A DNA stretch of 64,000 bases from Flavobacteriaceae bacterium PS02336 (GTDB lineage Bacteria > Bacteroidota > Bacteroidia > Flavobacteriales > Flavobacteriaceae): NCBI GenBank assembly GCA_029960065.1, contig JASCOF010000003.1, positions 62,001 to 126,000 on the forward strand, read 5' to 3'. The position numbers were made by a program, and so were the translations under genes. Below are positions 52,340 to 61,490 of the stretch, piece by piece. The notes below the pieces were generated by a model. The model did no database searches, was not told the DNA's origin, and was given only the letters and a program-made list of their open reading frames with translations. Each line of letters starts with the position of its first letter. Positions within the stretch are counted from its first letter, which is position 1.

Positions 52340-54193
52340 TTAATTTAGTTTATCAAGTATCGGTTGATCTGTAAAAGTTAGTTCTTTTTGGGTGTTTTCA
52401 TTAAGCTGCTCCAATACAACAAATTTATTCTCGCCCGCTTTCAACCAACATCCTGGTACATAAAGCGTTTGTTGCGGCCCCACTTTCCAGTAGCGTCCTA
52501 GATTGTGTCCGTTAACAAATACAATTCCTTTTCCCCAATTTGTCATATCAAGAAAAGTATCGGCTGGTTTATCGATGTTTACTGTAGATTCATATAAAAC
52601 TGGGCGCCCTGGTTTTATCGTTTCATTTTTAATAACTGGCACTTCATTCATCGGCATTTTATACATTTCCCATCCGCCGCTAATTTCATATTCATTAATG
52701 AATACTGGAGCAATAATTCCTTTAGTATTATGTACTATTTCGGCTCCGTAATTAATGCGTCCCATATTTTCAACCAGAATTTCTAAAATACCGTTAAAAG
52801 GAATAGTAACTGTCAACTCATAATTCTTGAAAACTCTATTCAATTCACCCACCTTAACTCCATTTACATAAACTGTAGCAAAGTCTCTTAATCCCTCAAT
52901 CTTTAATTTTCCAGAAGAAATTGGCTGCGTAAATCTTTTTCGATACAAAACATATCCATTTCCCTGAGCTAACTTTTCAAATGGCAAAGGCTGGTCATTT
53001 ACAACCGCTTTATCTTTTTTGATCCAGCTTAAAACATCCATACTTGATTTGACAAGCTGATTAGGATATTTTGTAACTGGTATTTTCTCTGGAATCGATG
53101 CTAATTTTGTTTTAGAATACTTTTGCATGACATCACGTATAGCCATGAATTTTGGTGTTGCCCAACCTGCTTCGCTAATAGGCGCATCATAATCATAACT
53201 TGTAATATCAGGCTGAATATCACTTTCTTCATTATAATTTGCTCCAGAGGTAAATCCGAAATTAGTACCACCGTGCACCATATAATAATTAAAAGAAACA
53301 CCTGCATCCAGATACTTTTTAGTCTGACTTGCAATCTCTTCAGATCCAATTTTAATAAATGGTTCTGCCCAATGATCCAACCAGCCAGAATAAAACTCTG
53401 CGACCATGTAAGGCCCCTGTCCTTTATGGTATTTATCAACCTGCTTTTTTAAATTCTCTATATTTGATTCCCCATTTGCAGTTGGTAACACGCCTTCAAC
53501 AGCACCGCCTTCAAACAACCAAGTACCGTCAGAAGTAAAAAAAGGCTCTGGAAACCCCGTTTGTTTAAGCATATTGTAAATGGCAGTTTTATATGCTTTA
53601 TGATCCTCAGCACTAATATCTGTTCTTTGAGAAACATAAGAACCAAATTCATTTTCAGCCTGAACCATAATAATAGGTCCTCCCTGATTAGCAAAATTTC
53701 CTTTTACCACTGCATATAAATGTTCTAGATACGTTTTGCAAGCGTCTAAAAATGCTTTGTTATTGGTACGAATTACCAAATCTGGATTATTTTGCAGCCA
53801 CCAAGGATATCCTCCAAATTCCCATTCGCCACATGCATACGGACCTGGTCTAAGAATCACATACAATCCTTCGCTTTTAGCAATACGCAAAAATTCTGCT
53901 AAATCTTTATTTCCTGTTTTAAAATCCCATACACCTGGCTCAATTTCATGATAATTCCAAAACACATAAGTCGCCACGGTATTCAATCCCATTGCCTTAA
54001 GCATTTGCAGTCTATGTCTCCAATATTCTTTAGGAATACGTTCATAGTGCATTTCTCCCGAATGTATTTTTATAATTTTCCCATCTTTTTGAAATTCTCC
54101 ATTAGATATAGAAAATCCTTTGGTTTGTGCTGCAGTAAAAAACGGCATCAAACAAATCAATAATACTCCGAGCTTAAATAATATCTTATTCAT
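52340..54193 (-). CDS. GH35 beta-galactosidase, secreted
   Basis: A 617-residue enzyme with a signal peptide (about 1-22). The barrel has LRPGPYACGEWEFGGYPWWL, the acid/base Glu in PIIMVQAENEFGSY, and the nucleophile Glu in MVAEFYSGW; beta-sandwich domains follow (GKGIVFVNGHNLGRYWKVGPQQTLYVPGCWLK). It removes terminal beta-galactose, in this locus probably from antennae of complex N-glycans. Short overlapping frames here are shadows. The upstream gap carries a 33-bp palindrome shared with the DUF2271-PepSY spacer. Confidence 0.95.
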   Translation of the reverse strand: MNKILFKLGVLLICLMPFFTAAQTKGFSISNGEFQKDGKIIKIHSGEMHYERIPKEYWRHRLQMLKAMGLNTVATYVFWNYHEIEPGVWDFKTGNKDLAEFLRIAKSEGLYVILRPGPYACGEWEFGGYPWWLQNNPDLVIRTNNKAFLDACKTYLEHLYAVVKGNFANQGGPIIMVQAENEFGSYVSQRTDISAEDHKAYKTAIYNMLKQTGFPEPFFTSDGTWLFEGGAVEGVLPTANGESNIENLKKQVDKYHKGQGPYMVAEFYSGWLDHWAEPFIKIGSEEIASQTKKYLDAGVSFNYYMVHGGTNFGFTSGANYNEESDIQPDITSYDYDAPISEAGWATPKFMAIRDVMQKYSKTKLASIPEKIPVTKYPNQLVKSSMDVLSWIKKDKAVVNDQPLPFEKLAQGNGYVLYRKRFTQPISSGKLKIEGLRDFATVYVNGVKVGELNRVFKNYELTVTIPFNGILEILVENMGRINYGAEIVHNTKGIIAPVFINEYEISGGWEMYKMPMNEVPVIKNETIKPGRPVLYESTVNIDKPADTFLDMTNWGKGIVFVNGHNLGRYWKVGPQQTLYVPGCWLKAGENKFVVLEQLNENTQKELTFTDQPILDKLN

Positions 54194-54225
54194 TTTTTTT
54201 TCAGATTATACATTTATGACTTTAA

Positions 54226-54258
54226 AGCTTTGTCAAAGTTTGAAACTTTGACAAAGCT
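54226..54258. repeat. Dispersed palindrome (16-bp arms)
   Basis: AGCTTTGTCAAAGTTT at 54226-54241 and its exact inverse at 54243-54258 around one base. The core AAGCTTTGTCAAAGTTT also occurs in the DUF2271-PepSY gap (28185-28201), so this is a dispersed element. Confidence 0.75.
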
Positions 54259-54329
54259 GTCACAAGCATTTCACGTTAAACTATGTATTAGAAACTAGTT
54301 TCTTTCTAAACTCTTTTATCAAGTTTCAA

Positions 54330-54364
54330 AAGAAAAAAATCTATCCCCGATAGCTATCGGGGCT
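54330..54364 (-). terminator. Terminator of the GH20 gene
   Basis: The perfect 18-bp palindrome CCCCGATAGCTATCGGGG (54347-54364) is 16 bp after the GH20 stop; leftward it is followed by a T-rich tail. I recall similar palindromes being common in flavobacterial spacers. Confidence 0.75.
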
Positions 54365-54380
54365 ATGTGTTTAAAAATAT

Positions 54381-56693
54381 TTAATTCACCAAAATCTCAT
54401 CCACAAACAACCAAGAGCTTTCTCCTTTTGGACTTTTCTTTAAGTTGCCTCCAATTACTTTTACAAAACGTGCATTTTGTTTTTGGAAATTGATTTTGAA
54501 ATCTTTCAATTCTGGAACTGCATTTACCGCATAAGGACGTGTAATTTTTCCAACTTGCGTATATTTAATTCCATCATTAGAAATCAAAACTTTAACTTGA
54601 ATTGGGAAATTAACTCCAGCTCCTTGACTTTCTAAAGCTCCAACTGATACTTGCTCGATGCTTTCTACTTTTTCTAAGTCTATTACCAATTCCATATCGT
54701 TAACCAACCAAGCTTGCCATTGTCCGTCATGGAAATTTTTACTTCCTCTGATTGTGTTGACCATTGTATTAGCATCTCCTTTGTAACTCTGGTTGAAAGG
54801 CGTCAAGTATTTCACTTTTTTTGCAAATCCTTTGTGGAAAACAATAGTATCAGTATACGTTTTTCCTACCGGTTTGTCATCTTGAAATAAAGAAGCTTTT
54901 AAAACAGTAGTTTCTTTGATTTCAATTGGAGCACCATATTTTACAGCATGATGATCAATGCTTTTATCTCCTAAAACGTAACGAATGTCTGGATTAGGAA
55001 ACTCGTTTTTCAATTCTACTTTGATTTGTTTATTAGCCAAATCAGCTGTTGAAGAAGCGGTAACCAAATAAGCACTTTTTGCATAATTGATTCCTAAATA
55101 ATCGTAACGTTTGAATAATGAAAACAATCTTGTTGTAAAATCATTCCAATTACGTTTCTCTTTCGGACTCCATAAAGTTTCTGATAAAGCGGCCAATCTT
55201 GGGAAAATCATATACTCAGAATCTTTTGGCAATGCTAAATGTTCTGCCCATAAATTTGCTTGTCCTCCTAAAACATGTGCTGCTTCCTGAGGTGTCATTG
55301 TTGCAACTACAGGATCAAATTTGTACACTTCGCTTAACGGATTATAAGCGTCAAAAGCTAAAGGTTCTTCGTTTTGAGGACCTTGGTAAAAGTTGAAATA
55401 ACAAGGAGTTTCAGGTGTCATAATTACGTCATGACCTTGATCTGCTGCTTCGATGCCGCCTTTCATTCCTCTCCAGCTCATTACAGTTGCATCTGGAGCC
55501 AAACCGCCTTCTAAAATTTCATCCCAACCGATAACTCTTTTACCTTTTGAATTGATGTATTTTTCCATGCGTTTTACAAAATAACTTTGTAATTCGTCAA
55601 CACTTTTTAAATGTTCGTCTTTGATTCTTTTTTGGCAGTGCGGACATTTTGCCCAATTGGTTTTAGTCGCTTCATCACCGCCAATATGAATGTATTTTGA
55701 AGGAAAAATAGTTATTACTTCATCAATTACATTTTGTAAAAATTCAAAAGTCGTTTCTTTTCCCGCACAGTAAATATCCGTCAAAGGCCAAACTCCGCCT
55801 GATGGAACACCTATTTTCTGATCAAAACACGCCAGTTCTGGATACGATGCAATCGCACTGCTTACGTGGGCCGGCATTTCGATTTCTGGAATGACTTCAA
55901 TTCCTTTTGTCGCTGCGTATTTTACAATTTCTCTTAGTTCATCTTGTGTAAAGAAGCCTCCATAAGTTCCTTTTTGATCTGCGGTTACTGGAAGTCTTGC
56001 ATTCCAAGATAAATTTTCCTGATCTACTCTCCAAGCGCCAACTTCTGTTAGTTTTGGATATTTTTTAATTTCGATTCTCCATCCTTGATCATCAACTAAA
56101 TGCATATGCAAAACATTCATTTTGTGCATTGCTAAACGATCAATTGTGGCCAGAATATAATTTTTATCAAAGAAATGACGTGATAAATCCAGCATTAAAC
56201 CTCTCCATTTAAAACGAGGTTCGTCTGTAATCGTTACACTTGGAATCTCCCATTTTGCAGAAGTAATCGCAAATTTACTTTCAATCGCTTCTGGAAGTAG
56301 TTGTCTAACGCTTTCTAAACCATACATAAAACCAACATTTCCTTTAGCAGAAATAACAATGCTCGTCGGATTTACATCTAAAATGTAAGCTTCATTTTTT
56401 AAATTCGGATCGACTTTAAACTGAACAAAATTGCTTACCGGCGCTTTTGTTGTTGTTTCTGGTTTCCATCCTGCGGCAACTTCAAATTTTGAAGCCAAAG
56501 CATTTGCAGCATCTTTTTGGAAATCTCCGTTTACAACAAACTTTGTGTCTTTTGTAAATGCAAAAACACCTGTTTTAATAAGAGTCTGACTCGGTTTTGG
56601 AATGATACGAATATCATTTTCCGTGTAAACTTTCTGCGCATTAGCCGAGAAAACTGAAGTGATTAAGGTTAATAGGAATAGTAATTTTTTCAT
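54381..56693 (-). CDS. GH20 beta-N-acetylhexosaminidase, secreted
   Basis: A 770-residue enzyme with a signal peptide (about 1-19, ANAQ), an N-terminal GH20b alpha/beta domain (about 20-150) and the catalytic barrel: MLDLSRHFF, HMHLVDDQGWRIEIKKYPKL and the Asp-Glu pair in HIGGDEATKTNW, used for substrate-assisted catalysis. The C-terminal part (about 620-770) is a beta-sandwich resembling a discoidin-type binding module. It removes terminal beta-GlcNAc or GalNAc, in this locus probably from N-glycan antennae after galactose is removed. It stands between its own terminator and a repeat-rich spacer. Confidence 0.95.
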   Translation of the reverse strand: MKKLLFLLTLITSVFSANAQKVYTENDIRIIPKPSQTLIKTGVFAFTKDTKFVVNGDFQKDAANALASKFEVAAGWKPETTTKAPVSNFVQFKVDPNLKNEAYILDVNPTSIVISAKGNVGFMYGLESVRQLLPEAIESKFAITSAKWEIPSVTITDEPRFKWRGLMLDLSRHFFDKNYILATIDRLAMHKMNVLHMHLVDDQGWRIEIKKYPKLTEVGAWRVDQENLSWNARLPVTADQKGTYGGFFTQDELREIVKYAATKGIEVIPEIEMPAHVSSAIASYPELACFDQKIGVPSGGVWPLTDIYCAGKETTFEFLQNVIDEVITIFPSKYIHIGGDEATKTNWAKCPHCQKRIKDEHLKSVDELQSYFVKRMEKYINSKGKRVIGWDEILEGGLAPDATVMSWRGMKGGIEAADQGHDVIMTPETPCYFNFYQGPQNEEPLAFDAYNPLSEVYKFDPVVATMTPQEAAHVLGGQANLWAEHLALPKDSEYMIFPRLAALSETLWSPKEKRNWNDFTTRLFSLFKRYDYLGINYAKSAYLVTASSTADLANKQIKVELKNEFPNPDIRYVLGDKSIDHHAVKYGAPIEIKETTVLKASLFQDDKPVGKTYTDTIVFHKGFAKKVKYLTPFNQSYKGDANTMVNTIRGSKNFHDGQWQAWLVNDMELVIDLEKVESIEQVSVGALESQGAGVNFPIQVKVLISNDGIKYTQVGKITRPYAVNAVPELKDFKINFQKQNARFVKVIGGNLKKSPKGESSWLFVDEILVN

Positions 56694-56761
56694 TCTTTGT
56701 TTTTTGGTTTCTCTATGCGATTATTTCTTAAACACATAGAAACATAGTTTTTTAGTTTTAG

Positions 56762-56865
56762 TTTGTCATCCTGAGGGACAAAGGATCACACTAGGAATTC
56801 CTCAAAGTAACTCGCCAATCTTTGTCAAGCAACTTGTGTGATCCTTCGTTCCTCAGGATGACAAA
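56762..56865. repeat. Long hairpin repeat, TTTGTCATCCTGAGG type
   Basis: Arms of 30 nt (56762-56791 with 56836-56865) pair with only two mismatches around a 44-nt centre. The centre shares GCCAATCTTTGT with the hairpin at 61335-61430, although the arms differ in sequence. Confidence 0.85.
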
Positions 56866-56883
56866 TATTGCGTTTCATCTCTT

Positions 56884-56991
56884 CAACGGATTAAAATCCG
56901 TTGCTACAAAATAATCCGTTCCTTTGGAACTTTTCATGAAAGAGCCATTGGCTCGAAAAATATTGTAGGGATGGATTTTAATCCATTCAAC
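56884..56991. repeat. Nested palindromic repeat, GGATTAAAATCC type
   Basis: The outer ends are related inverted copies (CAACGGATTAAAATCC...CTACAA and TTGTAGGGATGGATTTTAATCC), each itself palindromic; inside are small hairpins GTTCC-TTT-GGAAC and GAGCCA-T-TGGCTC (56942-56954). Confidence 0.65.
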
Positions 56992-57000
56992 GTAATCATA

Positions 57001-58026
57001 TTATTTATCCCAAGACATTTTAAATTTCGCATCTTCCATTCTGTGGCTTTTTACGTCATCAGAAACGGCAAAATTAAATCCTGATCTTAAGCTGTAACCT
57101 GCATATTCACCGTTTTTATTCAAAGCAATAAAACCAACTTGCAGGTATTCCATGTCTTTGTGGTTTTTATGTTTGTTGTAAATACGCTCTGTAATTTCTT
57201 TACAAGCATCGTAAGGTGATTTTCCCTGACGCATTAATTCGACAACCATTGCGCTTCCAGCAGTTCTAATAACCGCTTCTCCCAATCCAGTTGCAGCAGC
57301 TGCTCCTACTTCGTTATCCAAGAAAAGACCCGCGCCGATTATTGGGGAGTCACCGACGCGTCCGTGCATTTTCCAAGCCGCACCGCTCGTGGTGCATCCG
57401 CCCGAAAGATTGCCATCTTGGTCTAACATTAGCATGCTTATGGTATCGTGATTTTCTATATTAATGACTGGTTTGTATTTGGAATCTTCGAGCCATTTTT
57501 TCCAGTCTTTTTCAGATTCTGGAGTCAATAAATTTTCTTCTTTAAAACCTTCAGACAAGGCAAACTGCAATGCACCTTGTCCTGCTAACATTACGTGAGG
57601 CGTATTTTGCAACACTCTTTTTGCAACAGAAATTGGATGTTTGATTCCTTGAAGGAAACAAACAGAACCGCAATTACTGTTGTGATCCATAATACAAGCA
57701 TCCAAAGTCACTTTCCCTTCGCGATCTGGATATCCTCCATAACCCACACTGCGCACAGTTGGATCGGCTTCAGGTATCTTCATTCCAGCTTCGATTGCGT
57801 CTAAAGCCGATTTTCCTTCTTTTAAATTCTTCCAAGATTCTTTGTTAGCAGGCAGACCATGATTCCATGTCGAAATAATAATTGGTTTCTGTTGCTTTTT
57901 TTCTTTTGGTTCTGCTGTTATTTCTTCATTTTCATGATTGGCAGCAAATCCGCTTACGCCCAAAACAGAACTTATGGCTAATGTGCCTAAAGTGGTTTTC
58001 TTGATAAAATCTCTTCTATTTGACAT
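57001..58026 (-). CDS. Glycosylasparaginase (N4-(beta-GlcNAc)-L-asparaginase), Tat-exported
   Basis: About 341 residues. A twin-arginine-type leader (SNRRDFIKKTTLGTLAISSVLG) predicts export. The Ntn-hydrolase self-cleavage site is in NHDTISML, where Thr becomes the N-terminal nucleophile; GCTTSGAAWKMHGRVGDSPIIGAGLF is the conserved block after it. The enzyme splits the GlcNAc-Asn bond left when N-glycans have been trimmed, releasing aspartate and GlcNAc. The ATG at 58026 fits the Tat leader better than the upstream one at 58059. This gene is the strongest sign that the locus targets Asn-linked glycans. Confidence 0.93.
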   Translation of the reverse strand: MSNRRDFIKKTTLGTLAISSVLGVSGFAANHENEEITAEPKEKKQQKPIIISTWNHGLPANKESWKNLKEGKSALDAIEAGMKIPEADPTVRSVGYGGYPDREGKVTLDACIMDHNSNCGSVCFLQGIKHPISVAKRVLQNTPHVMLAGQGALQFALSEGFKEENLLTPESEKDWKKWLEDSKYKPVINIENHDTISMLMLDQDGNLSGGCTTSGAAWKMHGRVGDSPIIGAGLFLDNEVGAAAATGLGEAVIRTAGSAMVVELMRQGKSPYDACKEITERIYNKHKNHKDMEYLQVGFIALNKNGEYAGYSLRSGFNFAVSDDVKSHRMEDAKFKMSWDK

Positions 58027-58116
58027 GTCTTTTGGTTTTAATTCAACTTTCAGAAACAAAATATTCTTAATGTTGCTAAATTAATCAGTAATCTTTTTTA
58101 ATCCCAGTAAAATCGA

Positions 58117-59235
58117 CTACAAAGCCGATTTTACTGCCGCAATTGTTTTTAAATTACTATCTGATAAGGCATTTCCGTCAAAAAATGAAACTCCTGTTGC
58201 GCCATTTTTCTTGGCTTGCAAAATCGCTTCTTTTAATTCTGCATCCGATTTTAATCCTGGAATATAAATTCCTGTATTTATTTTCGTTGGCTTTCCTTCT
58301 AAATCGGCTACACCTTGTTTAGTTGCGTAACCTACCCAGTCAATTTCTTCATCATAAAAACTATGATAAATCATTGGATATACTTCGTCAATATTCCATT
58401 TATCCCAACGCTGGCGCACCATGTGATCTGCCATTTCTGGATAAGGGAATACTGCTGCGGTTAATTTTTTATTGTGTTTGTGAGCAATTTTATACGCATC
58501 ATCAACCACCGCTTTTACTGCATTTAATCTGAAGTTTTTCCACTCCATATCAATGGAAGTATTGTGGCTGTTTTTTGGATTTTTGTGATGTTCTTTTTCG
58601 AATTTGCTTACGCAGGCATCACAATAACAGAAATCAAATTGTGGTAATTCTACATCCTGAACCAAATTATATTTTGGCAATAAGCTGATTGGCAGGAAAA
58701 TATCTGGGAAACGAATGTAATCTAAATGTACGCTTTCGATTCCTTCCACTTTTGCTAAACCTTCCACTAATCCTAAAACGTGATTTCTAGATTCTTCTTT
58801 TGTTGGGCAAAGCCATTGGTAATAATCTACATACGGACGGTTATCAAAACAAGATTTTCCTTCTTTGCTAACTTGATACCAATCTGGATGCTGTAAAGCA
58901 ACTGAATCGTTTGGACGGTTCATTGCCATAATCCAAGCGTGAACTTTTAGACCTTCTTTTGTTGCAAGAGGCACTAATCTTGCTAAAAGTTTTGGATCGG
59001 TTTGCGTGTTAATCAAAACTTCATCGATGCCGCCGTCTTTGTATTTTTTGAATTCTTTCGAATAATCTGCATCCGATTTTTTAGCGTCGGCAGTTGTCCA
59101 GACTCCAAAAGTGAATTTTCCGTTTTCCTGATCTTTATTTTCTTTTTGTCCGCAAGAGAATAAACTCAGCGAAAGCGCTAATACTAAAACTTTTGATAGT
59201 TTTTTAAACTTATTCGTTCGTAATAATTTTACCAT
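58117..59235 (-). CDS. GHL10-type putative glycosidase lipoprotein
   Basis: A 372-residue predicted lipoprotein (lipobox LFSC, Cys about 28). The body is a TIM-barrel of the glycosyl-hydrolase-like 10 group: FGVWTTADAKKSDADYSKEFKKYKDGGIDEVLI opens it, GIESVHLDYIRFPD and FPYPEMADHMVRQRWDKW follow. An FCYCDACVSKF segment has a Cys triad that could bind metal or form a disulfide. Activity is not established for close relatives that I know. It starts 26 bp inside the CBM9-like gene, so the two are translationally coupled and probably act together on the same substrate at the cell surface. Confidence 0.75.
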   Translation of the reverse strand: MVKLLRTNKFKKLSKVLVLALSLSLFSCGQKENKDQENGKFTFGVWTTADAKKSDADYSKEFKKYKDGGIDEVLINTQTDPKLLARLVPLATKEGLKVHAWIMAMNRPNDSVALQHPDWYQVSKEGKSCFDNRPYVDYYQWLCPTKEESRNHVLGLVEGLAKVEGIESVHLDYIRFPDIFLPISLLPKYNLVQDVELPQFDFCYCDACVSKFEKEHHKNPKNSHNTSIDMEWKNFRLNAVKAVVDDAYKIAHKHNKKLTAAVFPYPEMADHMVRQRWDKWNIDEVYPMIYHSFYDEEIDWVGYATKQGVADLEGKPTKINTGIYIPGLKSDAELKEAILQAKKNGATGVSFFDGNALSDSNLKTIAAVKSAL

Positions 59236-60277
59236 CTTCTTTAATTATTAAGGTTTTGTTTGAAAAAGGACTCTTTACCAAGATATTAAATCCTGATGAA
59301 TGATTTTCTAAAACTGGTTTTAAAGTCTTTCCGTCAACAACTATATTTTTTTTACTGATACTTTGCAGTGATTTTGCCCAAGATTTATTTTTATCAAAAT
59401 ATCTCTTTTGAGCGCGGTACAAGGTATACAGTTCCCATTTTACTTTTTCTTCCTGCGGAATTGTAAATTTATCATCGCTTTCTTTTGAAGAAAAGTATAC
59501 ATAAGCCCATTTTTCGGGCTCATGCATATTGATGACTCCCATAGGCGACCAAACCCAATTGTATTCTGGGAGAAACTTTCCTTCTGAATCTTTTTTTCGT
59601 TCGTATTTCCCGTGAACGATAGAATGCTGCCAATTTACACGAGAGAAATTGACTCTCCAAAATTTATCTTTAGGAACAATATTATCGAAATATGATGTTT
59701 TATAAACCGACCACGGAATAGCAATTTCTAATGTCCAGCCTTTATCTGTATCTGAAGCATTATTCAAAGTTCCATCCACTTTTACAGCCGATTTTAATCC
59801 GTCGATATTCCAGTCGTTTAAAACGGTATTTTTTTCACGGTAAGGTTTATTGATGAATAAATCCCAAGCCGTGTTTAAGGCATTTATTTCTAATTCATAA
59901 TAATTGTGCGTATCATTATCTGGATCGATAAAAACTTCAAAATCATTATTGTAGAAAATAATGGTATCACGCTGTCTTAGATTTGCCCAAACGTGAGGCT
60001 CTTCTATTTTTGCCAAGATATAGTAGTATTTATCGTCCCAAAGCATTTTAACCTGAGTCTTATATTTTGGAGTTTCAACGCCTTCTATGTCGACAAAAGG
60101 TGTTGTCCAAGATGCTTTTTCCCAGTCTTTATCTGCTCCGTCTCCGTCGATAACAATTTCTTTTGACGTTTTATAGGCAATATAACTTTTCGGTGTAACC
60201 TCTTTTTCAGATTGCGCATAACTCATCAATCCAACAAAAAAAACGGCAAGGGACAATAAATTACTTCTACTATGCAT
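59210..60277 (-). CDS. CBM9-like carbohydrate-binding protein, secreted
   Basis: A 355-residue protein with a signal peptide (about 1-21, MSYAQ). The main part matches the CBM9-like family seen beside Bacteroidetes glycosidases: EIVIDGDGADKDWEKASW, VKMLWDDKYYYILAKIEEPHVW, NNDFEVFIDPDNDTHNYYELEINALNTAWDL and GWTLEIAIPW. No catalytic domain is evident. It overlaps the GHL10-like gene by 26 bp and is 7 bp after GH130. It may present or hold the glycan for the coupled GHL10 protein. Confidence 0.82.
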   Translation of the reverse strand: MHSRSNLLSLAVFFVGLMSYAQSEKEVTPKSYIAYKTSKEIVIDGDGADKDWEKASWTTPFVDIEGVETPKYKTQVKMLWDDKYYYILAKIEEPHVWANLRQRDTIIFYNNDFEVFIDPDNDTHNYYELEINALNTAWDLFINKPYREKNTVLNDWNIDGLKSAVKVDGTLNNASDTDKGWTLEIAIPWSVYKTSYFDNIVPKDKFWRVNFSRVNWQHSIVHGKYERKKDSEGKFLPEYNWVWSPMGVINMHEPEKWAYVYFSSKESDDKFTIPQEEKVKWELYTLYRAQKRYFDKNKSWAKSLQSISKKNIVVDGKTLKPVLENHSSGFNILVKSPFSNKTLIIKEDGKIITNE

Positions 60278-60284
60278 CTTTATA

Positions 60285-61250
60285 TTATAAACTATTATCT
60301 TTTGTAAACTGAATTACTTCACTTAATTTTCCGAAAGCGATTGCTACATGCGTATCTGCAGCACCATAATAAACTGCTAATTTATCTTCTTCAAAATCGT
60401 GTAAAGCCGCACAAGGGAAAACTACATTTGGTACATCTCCAACCATTTCATACGTTTCTGCAGGTCCTAATAAATAAGGCTGTGTTCTGTATTTTACTTG
60501 ATCTGGAGAATCAGTATCTAAAAGTGCTGAACCCATTGCATAACGGAAACCGTTGCAAGTATTGATAACTCCGTGGTAAATCATTAACCATCCTTCATCT
60601 GTTAAAATCGGAATTGGTCCTGCACCTACTTTTGTACATTGCCAAGCACTTTTCTCAAATTGACTTGGTTTCATAACCAATCTGTGTTCTCCCCAATATT
60701 TCATATCTGGGCTGTAGCTGATCCAAATATCTCCGAATGGCGTGTGTCCGTTATCACTTGGACGGCTTAACATCGCGTATTTACCGTTGATTTTCTGTGG
60801 GAATAAAACTCCGTTTCTGTTGAATGGTAAAAAGGCATTTTCGCATTGGAAAAATTCTTTAAAATCAAAAGTGTAACCAATACCAATTGTTGGTCCGTTG
60901 TACCCGTTGCACCAAGTAATCCAGTAACGATCTTCAATCCAAACCACACGAGGATCATATTTATAAGAAGATTCGATCATTTCTGTATTTCCAGATTTCA
61001 TCTCAATTGGTTCGTGGTTGATGTCCCAATTGATACCATCTTTACTGAAACCAGCAAAAATATTCATCTGAACTGCTTTATTATCACATCTGAAAACCCC
61101 AGCATATCCGTCTCCAAAAGGTACAACTGCACTATTGAATATACTGTTTGATGAAGGAATCGAATATCTGTCGATAATTGGATTCTCAGAATATCTCCAC
61201 ATTACATCTTTACTGTTTTCGGGTCTGTCTTGCCAAGGAATAGTACTCAT
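60285..61250 (-). CDS. GH130 beta-1,4-mannosyl-GlcNAc phosphorylase
   Basis: A 321-residue cytosolic or periplasmic five-bladed propeller without signal peptide. GH130 features visible are [50 protein letters not shown] with the catalytic Asp, NRNGVLFP and the late WLMIYHGV and [10 protein letters not shown]. The GH130 subgroup found in N-glycan loci phosphorolyses Man-beta-1,4-GlcNAc to mannose 1-phosphate and GlcNAc, saving energy. Lack of a leader fits action on imported disaccharide. It is the first gene after a long hairpin repeat and heads the CBM9/GHL10/glycosylasparaginase group. Confidence 0.92.
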   Translation of the reverse strand: MSTIPWQDRPENSKDVMWRYSENPIIDRYSIPSSNSIFNSAVVPFGDGYAGVFRCDNKAVQMNIFAGFSKDGINWDINHEPIEMKSGNTEMIESSYKYDPRVVWIEDRYWITWCNGYNGPTIGIGYTFDFKEFFQCENAFLPFNRNGVLFPQKINGKYAMLSRPSDNGHTPFGDIWISYSPDMKYWGEHRLVMKPSQFEKSAWQCTKVGAGPIPILTDEGWLMIYHGVINTCNGFRYAMGSALLDTDSPDQVKYRTQPYLLGPAETYEMVGDVPNVVFPCAALHDFEEDKLAVYYGAADTHVAIAFGKLSEVIQFTKDNSL

Positions 61251-61490
61251 TTTTTGTTTTTTTTATTTATTAGTTTTTATTCTTTTATTCTTTTGTTTGT
61301 GACTGTTGTTTTGAACTGTCACGCACTGTTTTGTCATTTCGACGAAGGAGAAATCTTAGCAAGAAGCTCCATCTCGTAAGTTGCCAATCTTTGTAGAGTT
61401 ACTCGTGGAGATTTCTCCTTCGTCGAAATGAAAAACTTTGGAGAAACTCTCTACTCTATAATCTTGCTTCTATTCTCTATTCTCTAAAAT
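61251..61490. other. Spacer upstream of GH130 with a long hairpin
   Basis: The 240-bp gap between the symporter and GH130 holds the hairpin repeat at 61335-61430 and TTCTTTTATT- or TCTCTA-rich simple sequence; no ORF. Confidence 0.5.
61335..61430. repeat. Long hairpin repeat, CATTTCGACGAAGGAG type
   Basis: Perfect 22-nt arms (61335-61356 with 61409-61430) around a 52-nt centre with GCCAATCTTTGT. Same architecture as the element at 56762-56865. Confidence 0.88.

Larger units (their letters stand above)
56694..57000. other. Repeat-packed spacer between GH20 and glycosylasparaginase
   Basis: The 307 bp hold two long hairpin elements (56762-56865 and 56884-56991) and no ORF. The promoter for GH20, if separate, must lie at the left end near the start codon. 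Confidence 0.6.

Noticed and set aside
52503..54163. Several 70-110-codon frames inside the GH35 gene on both strands
   Set aside because: They are shadows of a strongly conserved glycosidase gene and have no recognisable features.
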